A stretch of 64,000 bases of DNA from Ascaris suum (Eukaryota; Nematoda; Chromadorea; Rhabditida; Ascarididae): assembly GCA_013433145.1 (NCBI GenBank), contig CM024169.1, positions 8,378,817 to 8,442,816 on the forward strand, in the 5' to 3' direction. Positions 36,701 to 45,647 of the stretch are shown here, one piece after another. Position numbers and translations under genes: made by a program. The notes under the pieces were generated by a model. The model did not search any database, was not told the DNA's origin, and saw only the letters and a list, made by a program, of their open reading frames with translations. The number at the start of each line of letters is the position of its first letter. Within the stretch, counting starts at the first letter, position 1.

Positions 36701-37562
36701 CATCATTGATTCGTTTCCAGAAAGACGCCAGTTATCTAATTTTTAAAAAATATGTGAGTGGTAAGGTAAGCTCACGATGTACGCTTTAAAAGTTTTGTTT
36801 TTTCAAGGAATTCCAATGAAAAGTAAAGCATGGAGCACTTGTTTTTTGAATTATTAGGTTGATTAACTCATGTCGTTCACAATGGTTTATATATTCAACC
36901 TGCTGGGAAAGGTGATGGACGTGGGATAGACTAGAGGTAATGCAGCGGCAGCCCATCGCGAATTTAGAATTTTTTGGAAGGGGGAGGGGGCGGGGAGAGG
37001 ATGTTTGGAGAGGCTTAGGCGCTGTGAGTCGCAACTGCTAAGAAAGTAAAGGCTTTCGCCTCCCTCAAAAAGGGCAGTGGCAAAGGGAGCACTTTGTTGG
37101 CTTGGTCGCGAAATGTGGGAGTAGTAACAAGTTAGGCTTGGGCGAGGAGTGATTTCTTAACGCCGTAAATTGCATAGTGGGAAGTATTTGCTTTCATTCA
37201 CAGCTTGATCGGGTGAGTGGTCATTATTTTAGACTTTATTTTATATTATTACCGTCGCAATATTGAACTGTTGCATGGTTTAAATGGAGTATGTTTTATA
37301 TGATTATCTATCGATCTAAGGCACCTAATAAGTGATAGTAAATGAGAATATTTTCTGTATGCTATTCGAAATGAAGTTTATTTATTAAGGTACACATGGT
37401 CATATGAAATGTACATTCGATCAGCAGCTGAATGCGATGGATTCGGTGATGATGAATCTCTATAAGAGAGTCTTCCCTAAATGGACATATAATCCACTAA
37501 TAGCAGAGCGAAAGTGCATTAAACACGTGCAAAGCGGAGGAGAAGAACAAATGGAAGCGTAA
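24679..37562 (+). CDS. TSR1: TSR1, pre-40S ribosome maturation factor, complete 15-exon gene
   Basis: TSR1 belongs to the BMS1/TSR1 family: GTPase-like but catalytically inactive. It binds pre-40S particles and blocks premature subunit joining during late small-subunit maturation. Fifteen exons join with fully compatible phases into 787 codons including the TAA, close to the roughly 800 residues usual for the family. The order fits family homology throughout: [20 protein letters not shown]-terminus, VPRFKSR at about 127, [11 protein letters not shown] at about 275, [15 protein letters not shown] (start-site acidic region near 370-430), [18 protein letters not shown] at about 480-500, [10 protein letters not shown] at about 565, [11 protein letters not shown] and [12 protein letters not shown] at about 640-690, GTHGHMKC and [11 protein letters not shown] at the end. 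No P-loop is seen, as expected. The ATG is preceded directly by an in-frame TAA. The gene sits between two anillin paralogues without a functional link. Confidence 0.97.
25444..25601 (+). CDS. TSR1: TSR1 exon 2
   Basis: After TTTTTTTCAG it reads [20 protein letters not shown], then [15 protein letters not shown] and PPFLV. The N-K-R-AILAEKR-LG pattern is conserved in TSR1. It ends in phase 0 before GTAAGC. Confidence 0.94.
26536..26651 (+). CDS. TSR1: TSR1 exon 3
   Basis: After TTTGCAG it continues PFLV with [20 protein letters not shown], the first strand and helix of the GTPase-like domain. It ends in phase 2 at TC/GTACGT. An upstream AG at 26518-26519 does not fit the phase. Confidence 0.9.
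27044..27313 (+). CDS. TSR1: TSR1 exon 4, GTPase-like domain
   Basis: It opens with [20 protein letters not shown], followed by [19 protein letters not shown] and [14 protein letters not shown]. The order VPRFK, then a V-D hydrophobic strand, then SCL-HGLPT is a TSR1 hallmark. It ends in phase 2 at TG/GTCGGT, completing Trp in exon 5. Confidence 0.95.
28237..28390 (+). CDS. TSR1: TSR1 exon 5
   Basis: After TTTTGCAG it reads [20 protein letters not shown], then [20 protein letters not shown]. This corresponds to the DKL-L-D...ALR segment and the R-RP-LL strand before domain II of the family. It ends at GAG/GTGAGT, phase 0. Confidence 0.92.
29597..29746 (+). CDS. TSR1: TSR1 exon 6, domain II signature
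   Basis: Fifty codons, phase 0/0, with [20 protein letters not shown], then [34 protein letters not shown] is one of the strongest TSR1/BMS1 family signatures. Confidence 0.97.
29967..30008. repeat. Two-copy tandem duplication, 21-base unit
   Basis: A unit beginning GAACTGATGGTTGTGTTCCA is repeated twice within the TSR1 intron between 29746 and 30469. Only the last base of the second copy differs by context. Confidence 0.9.
30469..30619 (+). CDS. TSR1: TSR1 exon 7
   Basis: [20 protein letters not shown], then [38 protein letters not shown] is conserved in TSR1. It is taken to end at GACGTCT/GTAAGA, phase 1. Confidence 0.93.
31380..31477 (+). CDS. TSR1: TSR1 exon 8
   Basis: After ATTTTCAG two bases finish a Phe codon, then [20 protein letters not shown] and [24 protein letters not shown] is diagnostic. 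The acidic tract begins here. It ends at GAG/GTTGTC. Confidence 0.94.
32114..32209 (+). CDS. TSR1: TSR1 exon 9, acidic tract
   Basis: Thirty-two codons, largely Glu and Asp ([20 protein letters not shown]), between TTGAAG and GTTAGT, phase 0/0. Composition and position match the acidic linker of TSR1. The acceptor lacks a good pyrimidine tract, so the start is less certain. Confidence 0.75.
32903..33084 (+). CDS. TSR1: TSR1 exon 10
   Basis: [20 protein letters not shown], then [20 protein letters not shown] and [14 protein letters not shown]. The [22 protein letters not shown] block is nearly invariant in TSR1. It ends in phase 2 inside the Arg codon. Confidence 0.97.
33784..33968 (+). CDS. 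TSR1: TSR1 exon 11
   Basis: The first base completes Arg, followed by [20 protein letters not shown], then [34 protein letters not shown] is the direct continuation of the KYRGLKSFR block. It ends in phase 1 before GTGGGT. Confidence 0.96.
34940..35145 (+). CDS. TSR1: TSR1 exon 12
   Basis: After ATATTCAG it reads [20 protein letters not shown], then [31 protein letters not shown] and [17 protein letters not shown] and IFH-G-RRF-A-P-FS-H are conserved. It ends at AAG/GTAGCA, phase 0. Confidence 0.96.
35899..36142 (+). CDS. TSR1: TSR1 exon 13
   Basis: [20 protein letters not shown], then [30 protein letters not shown] and [10 protein letters not shown]. These are the most conserved C-terminal TSR1 blocks. 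It ends in phase 1. A long minus-strand open frame across this exon is a shadow. Confidence 0.97.
36566..36640 (+). CDS. TSR1: TSR1 exon 14
   Basis: [20 protein letters not shown], then IREAVG. FKPVEL-T-GRRGHI-E-G is the family pattern. Phase 1 at both sides of the exon. Confidence 0.95.
37390..37562 (+). CDS. TSR1: TSR1 exon 15 and stop
   Basis: [20 protein letters not shown], then [16 protein letters not shown] and a short charged tail ending EEQMEA and TAA. THGHMKC-FD and LYKRVFPKW close TSR1 proteins. The acceptor ATTAAG is weak but is fixed by the frame. Confidence 0.95.
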
Positions 37563-40435
37563 CAGCAAGCGATGCTTCCGTTTCCAGTTATTGTCTGCTC
37601 CACGTATTGACTCGTTATGACGATTTTTGAGTCAATTGTATGAGGAGATTGAGGAAACGAAGGAGGGAGAGGAGGAGGAAGAAAATGGTTTACGGAATAT
37701 TCGTGCATTTTCAGGTTTAGCTTCTATTGGAATCGTTTGAAAATTGGAATTCAGCGATTCTGAAAGTTCTCGTTTCCGAGAAATTTTTGATGTAATAGCA
37801 GAGAGGTCTGAAATGTATATATAAGTTGGGTATTGGAAACCCGTTAACGTCTTCCTTAGCGCATCAGGTGGTTATATTAGGAGAGATGCGGGATGCATTC
37901 ATATTGTATACTTCGAGCGTTATTTTTGAGTAATGAGTATAGCAAATGAGATTATTTATACAGAAGACGAATTGTCTGCGTTATTATTTGTGTATCTGAA
38001 CATCACAGTTGAGTAAGAAGGAAAGGATACTTAAGATTTCAAAATGCAACGGTTATGTTCGCTATTCATTTCGCTGCTTTCCAAAGTTGTCGAACCTTCT
38101 TCCCTATCGTTCCACCAATGCGAAATCGAGGCATTCTTGTTGCCTGGTTGTTGCTTGTTGTGTCCTTAATGCAGAGTCTATTGTTCCTAAGAAATAAACC
38201 TTGTTGTGTTTAATTTTTGTGGCGTGGACTGAAATTCTCGTTATTTGCTTAAATCTTCCACTTTGAGCCACAATAGGGACAGCTCAATAGCTGCTTTGAA
38301 ACATGGAAATCACCACATTCATATAAACAAATATACAGCCTTTTCCTTCCGCTGAGCTTTTACAGTTCTGCAGGTACTCTTCTCAATTGAGGGAGGTGTA
38401 GTGATTCAATATGTAATATTTAATTTATTCGAAGTGGGGGACTCGACCCTGTCGTTCAGTTGTCAAGTGCTAGTATGTTGTACTTTCGCAGAAGCAAACA
38501 CTCTACATCATCATAACTGGAATTGGCCAGTCCATATTTTGGAAGAGGAGGTGTGTCACATGCGGATTGAACGCCTTCACTGGGAATCTTGCAAAGTTGA
38601 GTGAAATGCACGCGACGCCTTGATTAAATTGTTGAGGTATTTTAGCATTCTGCACTGGTGCACTGGCGGAGAAGTCACAGGCGAAGATGAAGCTGTGTCA
38701 CAGATCGGTAATAGATTTGGTAGTTGCGTTGTGCAAGGGAAATATTTGTCCATCCTTTCCAGTCAGAAAAGTGAAGAGTTGGAATTGGGGTCTTGGACTC
38801 GAAGCCAACCTGGCTGTGTCATTCGAAGGCACTTTTATTCACGTAGTTATTCATGGGGAACTTAAAGTCGGCGTGTGTTCCCAAGGGAACAAAAGGACCC
38901 ACTTTATTATGCTACAGATCACTAAATGCAGAAACTGCGCGTACGTATCAAGCTCGCTGGACATCATAATACACCAGCAGAAAGGCAGTATGCTTCACGT
39001 ATGGATAAAGATATGTCAGTAGCAAAGGTGGTGCTTGGTCACTGTGCCAATTAGGCTATCCTGATCTATTTCCATAGGAGAATATAATCCATTTCGTCAT
39101 TGGTGTTTCCGTTTTAGCGGTGCTGCTCAGAACTGAGAAAGCATTGTGCACAAATCTCGGTATGGCGTTGCGCTAAACGAAATGACATCTGACAGCATCG
39201 CCTACCTAATATGGCCTAGAAATTGTATCGCTGAAGGCTGCACATAAGGAAGTAACGACAGTGTGCAGTGGAATATTTCAGCTTTAGCAAAACTGTTGGT
39301 TGAGAACGATTAAAAAACCGCCTTTAAGGAGGAGTGATCGGCAAGTTCAGTTGGACTTGGTCGGTTAATTATAATCACCTAAATTCATGTCTCACTAGAT
39401 TGCGAGAGAGATTTGGAGTACATCAATTTGGAACTTGGGATGACGAGAATGACAGCTTCCTTTTGCATGGCATTGCTTCCATAACTTTCAGTGTGGTCCA
39501 CTATGCATCCACAGCCCGTTCATAAGGCGAGACAGGAGGGCATTTTATTGAGGATAGAGACCGTCTGCTGGAAGCGATGTTCCAAAAATATGTACCGTAA
39601 TGTACCCAGCCATCGTAGAAGTACCCAGCCCACCGCACTGGTTTCAGGAGAACATTCAAATCACCGGAGTCACCATAACAGTTGTGACCCCACCATATTC
39701 GTGGATGTGTCGTAGCGCATCACAACGTCCGCTTTTTGAAGTCGATGGCGGTCTTTTGGCTCAGTGGAAACTATAGCGCTTTAAAAGCTCAATACTTCAC
39801 GCCTCTGTCACTCTCCACTTTTAAACTTCGCAATTTTTCACCGCACGAAATGTCAAACATGCATATTCAATGCGTGCACTAGGGCTCCTGAAATTCGCGG
39901 TGAAGGGAGGAAAGAAGGAAGGGTTTTCAAAACTTCTATTCACTTCCTGTGGGGTACGACTGTCTTGCCACGTACAAATATTGCACAATAGCGTCAGTCA
40001 CATCTAACATGTCTGGTTCTTTCTCTGCACGCGTTCAAAGTTGCGGTCATCGATATTAGTCGAAGTGACCAGTCTGTCGACCATCAAATGCCCATATGGT
40101 TCTGCTCGATTCCTATTCGAAGTCCACCGTTTTCCGACTTTACTCTGCTGAAGAGCTGCCCACCTGGGCAACCAATAGATTTTTCACAACCCAGGAATGA
40201 CGTCCGTGTTCTGAAAGTTGGGAAGATGCCTCTGGAATCTCTGACGTTGCTTGTTAGAATAAGGGAAAAAGAAGATGGGACGTCTTCGAAAAAGTTCTTC
40301 TCTTGTGCTCGTATTAGTGGTAGTTGGCCTGCTAGTGGAACGCTCTTAGCTTCCGGAACTTCTTCACCAGTTTTCATTAAGAGCTCCTCATTACTAACTT
40401 TATCGCCTTATTTGTATCATACAGAGTGACAATTT
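37563..40435. other. Intergenic region downstream of TSR1
   Basis: No gene was recognised. An AATAAA hexamer at 38193-38198 is a possible but rather distant polyadenylation signal for TSR1. Open frames at 38687-39022 and 39334-39525 (+) resemble nothing known to me. The minus strand near 39.5-39.7 kb may hold the decayed C-terminus of the neighbouring retroelement. Confidence 0.4.
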
Positions 40436-41493
40436 CTAAACGATTTGTTCCAGCTGAAGTCGGCGACCGACTCTGGTTGATGCCATGTAGACAATAGTAT
40501 GACAGTTCTGCATATATTTGCCATTCCATTCCATGACAGCCATTGCTTTCTTTATGCGATGAGCTTGTGAACACCAGCATATGCGTTGTAACGACGTTGG
40601 AATCGAAGACGTCGAAAGGCAAGATTCCACGTATTCAACACCTGGAAGTCGCTGTGCATTTTCGGCAACCTGTGCATCGTCATCAGCACAGTTGGTCAGC
40701 TCTCGCAAGGAAGGATATACATCGCCGTCAGATCTCTCAACTGCTGCATGTATCATTGCATCTACCACTTAACTAAAGAGAAGCGATCCCAGCACTGATC
40801 CTTGTCTAATTGCTGTTCTTATTCCAGACTTGTCCAGAAGGTGCCTCCCAACCCGCACTCTTGCTCTATTATTTCTGTTCATAACAGCAATGAGGCGGAA
40901 TATCTTAAGGGTTGTCGTCCTTTTTGAGCACGTGCCAGAGGACGTCCTTGTCGAGGTGTCAGAGGCACAGACGAAATCAATGAATACAATAATAATGCTC
41001 TGCTCGGGCCTTATTTGCTGGATGATCTCCCACAGCATGACTGTATGCTCCACGTTCGTTCATCAACGACAACATCCTCCGTGCTCTTTCTTAATTGTTA
41101 GCTTACCATGCGGCTGTAAGCATTCAAGGATTACATTCTGAATGACGCTCTAAAACATGCTAGGAAGGCTTATTCTTCTGCTGATCTGCCGTCGTCGTTT
41201 TGAGCCCTTTTCGTGCAGCATATGTACTATTAAACATCATTCATCAGGTATGCGCTCCATACTTCACACCACATCAGCACTGATGCAGTAGATCCACCTC
41301 ACAATTATCACGTATTTAAGGAGTTCGGATGGAACACCGTCGATCCCACTGACTTCTCAAAATGAGGGCCACTCAACAGCCTTGATGATTTCTTCTGCAC
41401 TTGGCGAGTCACTAATGCAGTGGTGTGACTGCTTTGAAGGAAGCTTTTGTTGGCGATGGGCGATCGAGTATATTCCCAAAACATTTTCTGCAT
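40436..41493 (-). mobile_element. Decayed non-LTR retrotransposon reverse transcriptase (RTE/CR1-like)
   Basis: Read on the minus strand, successive broken frames follow the order of a LINE-type reverse transcriptase. A fingers motif GIDGVPSELLKY lies at about 41347-41310. A KGSK...RRISLPSMF segment, matching the usual KKGS-NYRGISLLS pattern, lies at about 41235-41156. Motif A is IIIVFIDFVCASD (about 40996-40958), where the usual AFD has become ASD. Motif B is RQGSVLGSLLF just above 40769. Motif C is CADD (40690-40679) in place of the canonical Y/FADD. The frame changes between segments and a stop in the linker show it is inactive. Clade assignment is from memory of the motif style. Confidence 0.82.
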
Positions 41494-43100
41494 CCTACTC
41501 TTCCTTGCTTAGAAGAGATTCATTGTTTATTAATAATAGGTCGCATGCAGACGATGCACTCCCATGCGTTCCCATTTTACGTTTTCAGAATTAGCAACAT
41601 TTGACCAAAATCGTTAGCAACACAGTGCTTTGGAGCTCAAGGATTCTTGCTCTTTATTTTTTGCCTTAAATGCATTCTTCAGCCGTTCAAGTTTATTTAC
41701 AAGTTGCATCCCAAGCTGGCATTTTCCCACATCACAACCCACATCCAGTACCTTCAAGCAACACAAATATGAAATCGCCCTTGCAGGTATTGAGAACTGC
41801 GGCGAACTTAGTACCGCAGCAAGATGTTCTGTAATGTATACCTCTTGTGATAAAATCGCCTCTCATTTGACCTGCATTTAAAAACTTTGCGCGGGTATCA
41901 TTCACATAACAGCAACTTGATCCTACCGAATTCTGACTCCCCATACCGCTTCATGCTTTATTACACAATGTTATCAGCCATTCGAAAGGAGGAAATAGTT
42001 AACCTCAATGCGCAATTTCATTGTCGTCCCGTATTCGCCTTCAACTTTACGAGCATTTTCCGTGCCGACTTAAGTTCTCTTCGGAACCTCCTTCAAGGCT
42101 GTCACAGCAACCGAACTCGTTCCCCTCTCCGTACATGAGCAGACTTTCCTCTTTCTCTTGCTTACCTCTGTCGCCTTATTCCAAAATGGATATTCGCGTA
42201 AATATTGATGGGTTCAATAGCTGATGACAGTTTAAATGTTGCACTCTTGCTTGCATTGGTCATTACAAGGCTGATGGGTGCATATACGGAATTCACAATT
42301 AGTCGAGAACAGGTATTTAAACGCATCCCTATCAGTCTCTCGAAGGCTACTTTCTATTTAACCACTGAATCCTCCAGATCTTCCCTCACTGCCATGTCAC
42401 ATTCACTTTGCCTGAGGTGCATCGACTCTGACCAATAGCCGATGAAAAGCGATTGTACGCATCGCCCTGTAAATAAAGGTTCACCGCATAGTTTTGCCAC
42501 CTCTAGAGCTGCAATAGAGGTATTCAAGTTCACGAACACATCGGGCTGCATATATTGCTCTTTTGCATAACGAAGAATCCCGCAGCTGAACGTAGTCGTG
42601 TGAGCCGATTCTCCGAATTTGCGAGCGTTATTAACCCCATTAAAACGTGACAACAACAGGATGCAACATTTGCCACCTCCATCTCGGCAGTGATCCCATA
42701 GGAATTACATAGCGCCGCTCGAGCACCGATCGCTTCCTGCGAACGGCCAACAACAATCACACGCTTACCTAAATTTGTTAGAAGACCTGTTCCAACAATC
42801 CTTCAAACATTCTATTCCACCCGAGCGCCTAACACTCCTTCTAACACTCTAACTCCTAACAAACCCCAGAGTATGGAAGGTTTCAGAGAACAGAAGTTTA
42901 TGCCACTGCAGTCAATTATCTGCACTGCTGATGACGACTATGCACAAATGATCCACATAATGCTGCAAGAACTGTCGACGTCCTCATCCGCGTTAGTCCC
43001 CTCTCCCTCCCACCTCGAAACCCTTCCTGAATCAGTACTTGATCTTGACCTTTCAGTACCAGCACTGGGTTGGCGACAAATCAAAATTTAAAAGAAACCG
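41494..43100 (-). other. Possible 5' part of the same retroelement; unrecognised frames
   Basis: Minus-strand frames at 42656-42354 (100 codons) and 42760-42530 (76 codons) lie upstream of the reverse transcriptase in its own orientation, where an endonuclease domain would sit. I could not match them to endonuclease motifs. A plus-strand ATG frame at 42873-43091 is also unrecognised. The stretch may be retroelement, another repeat or chance. Confidence 0.3.
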
Positions 43101-43667
43101 TTTTAAGTTTGCAGATACAGTAAGCAAAAATTGATACTGAGTAGGAGTGATCGAAGCTTTAAATCATTTCCCTTATACTGTCACTCGTAATTTATTTTAA
43201 ATTGAGCAGGATGTGTCACCTCCATATCCGTTACCTGTGCAGGTGTGCACCGAACACCACGGAGGTTAATTCTGATCCCTCCTTGCATTCTTTCCTACCA
43301 ATGTTATATCTTCCATAGTGATCTAAAGATTAGCTTTGCGAAGAGTAGATCAAAACTTAGAAAGAATGTAGGTGTTGATAGATGCTCGCTTGATTGACAT
43401 GAATCCTCTTCAACCTAATGGATTAGATTTGTGCTTGTTAAGTGGGGAATCGAATGTTAAAGTGCAGTCGCTATTAGTTTTAGCTGTTGTTGTTCTTCAT
43501 CAAGAGTTATAAATTCCCAGTGATCTGTAATGAAGTGATTTGTTATTTGAATGCTAACGTATCCTTCTTTCGATGCTGATTTCTGCACACTTCAAGGTAT
43601 TTCCTTTGCATATACTTGCTTAATTTGTGGTCGTTTTAAAGGAAACTTGAGTGCAAACGTGAGCTGT

Positions 43668-43679
43668 CCCCCCCCCCCC
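43668..43679. repeat. 12-C homopolymer
   Basis: Uninterrupted C run in the spacer upstream of gene B, followed by a pyrimidine-rich stretch. Confidence 0.95.
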
Positions 43680-44894
43680 TTCCACCCCCATCCCTCTTCT
43701 CTACACCTTTCATTTCGAATGGGAGGCAACTCCGACACTGACTGCAATCATCCTAGGATATTTCATCCATCTGCATAAATGGTGGCGCAATTGCAATAAG
43801 GATTTCATTTATTGTGGAGGGAACGAAGATCACCAATAGCGATAGCTTATTGACAGTTATTTACGAAGAAATAAAGAGGGATTGCGGGTGGAGACGATCC
43901 TGGTGAATGCGAGTATGTCACAGCTCAAAATGCTTTATGCAACGATATTTTAGCATAACGTTTCCCAGGAATGTAAGGGACGGCACGAATTTACTGGGGC
44001 GGGCTGTTTTTCGTGATGCTTTGTAGCTTTGCGTAGAAGTGGTTTTGCGCTGTAAGAAACGCCGAATGTCTATGACAAATGCCTCTACGATAATGGCGCT
44101 CCTACGAAATAGTCAGCAGTTTGAGAGTTTAGGCTTATTTCCGCACTTGAGATTACCTTAGTACTTGTGACGTTGATGTTGCAGTTCATATCGTAAATTG
44201 ATTAATATTGCAACGCCATTCCATATGTTGTGCTATGGGACCATCTCATTAAGGCGCAACTGTCACGTGAGCCTAGTAGACATCGGGGCTGTTGCGTTGC
44301 GTCGCGCTTGCTGTGTTTGGTTTCTTGCTTGTGAAATTTTCCGTGTATCTCCTGAAAATTGTGGGAAGTTTTTACATTATTTTTGTTCTCATTTATGTTT
44401 TTTCGTTATGTTTTATGATGCGAATAATGGGAGAATGGAGTGCAATTTGATTTCTGCTTTTAAAGGGTTTTTATTTTGCATTGATGGCATGGATTTCGGA
44501 TTTTTCTCGAGAAGTTCCGTAAATTTGGTAATGACTGAGGGGCGCACGGAAAATTGCTCTCGATTACATTTGCGGAGTTAAACCAATCGAAAAAACTTGT
44601 TAAAGCAGACTCGTTCGTTTTCTTGATGATTGTCAACGTAAGTAAACTATTTTATTTATATCATTCCCCAGAACTTTCGTTTTGATGAAAAAAATGCACA
44701 TACTGAGTTAGAAGTAACTGTATAATGGCTGTAGAAGTTTTGAGGTGTAAATCGATTATTCAGCAGTGTTAGGAGGCACTTATAAAAACTTCTTCATTCA
44801 CCTGAGAAGAATAGAAGAAACCACTCGATATTTTTTCTTCTTCTTTCGGAACATTTATGGTCTGATAACTGTTAGTGGTTGTCGTTCCTTTCTT

Positions 44895-44915
44895 CCCCCC
44901 CCCCCCCCCCCCCCC
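44895..44915. repeat. 21-C homopolymer
   Basis: Uninterrupted C run, about 700 bases upstream of the proposed start of gene B. The minus strand would be a 21-G tract able to form a quadruplex. Confidence 0.95.
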
Positions 44916-45612
44916 AGTCCATGCTTTGTAAGGGAAGTGCAGTAAGTTGTTGTGTTTCAGAAAGACGTAGTGCTAGGCAGAAATGTAGATCTCATCTGTG
45001 CTGATTGTCAGACCTTCCGTGTTAACATTTATTTTTCTGGAAGCGGTGTGACGTGAAAGCTGAGAAGTTATCGCAAGGCTGTATATTACAGTGTTTTGGT
45101 AGCACTCTCCTGTTTTAATCGAAGTCCATCGCAAAACGATGGCGGACATCTCAAAAGTGAATTTTGAAAAATTTAAGACGAAATAAAAGTAATCCACGAT
45201 AGTGGGCATAGAGGTTTTTGCTGTGGTCTGTCTAGGCGTTCGTTCATCCTTAATACGTAAAAATGAGCTTCAGTGACTCCGAAGAGATCCAAAATGGGTA
45301 ACTTCAGGTTGTATTGTTTTCCTGCTGAAGGCAGTCCTAGAAACGCGGGAATTTGTCGTAATGAACTCTTGAAACAGGAAGCTCTCCTAGGAATTTTTAG
45401 ACGATTACAAAAGTGTTCTGAATTCACTTCTTCACTGACCGGGCGCTTTTTTGCATCTATTCGACTCGTTGCATATCACAGCTCTGCGTGAAGTTCAACT
45501 CAAATTGCATCGACACTTCGGCACTTTGACACTGACAGAGACTATAAAATAACTGCCGGAAAGCGTTTTGGACGACTTAGGGGGTGAGATTGGGCAAAAA
45601 GGTGATTGGAAC

Positions 45613-45647
45613 ATGGAAGCAGTAAATGGAATAGATCAGAAGAAGAG
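45613..45647 (+). CDS. Gene B proposed first coding exon
   Basis: The ATG opens MEAVNGIDQKK and ends in phase 2 at AG/GTATTT. An in-frame TAA at 45550-45552 precedes it and no other ATG intervenes. Support is only from frame and splice sites. Confidence 0.45.

Larger units (their letters stand above)
43101..45612. other. Intergenic region upstream of gene B
   Basis: No gene was recognised. The longest frame, 44198-44581 (+), is Cys/Phe-rich and looks like chance. The region holds a 12-C run (43668-43679) and a 21-C run (44895-44915). Confidence 0.45.

Noticed and set aside
3152..37562. A nematode operon joining anillin A and TSR1
   Set aside because: The 5.7 kb spacer is far longer than the usual operon spacing of a few hundred bases, and no trans-splice context could be shown upstream of TSR1.
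44198..44581. 127-codon plus-strand open frame
   Set aside because: Cys/Phe-rich chance-like composition, no splice partners, no family resemblance.
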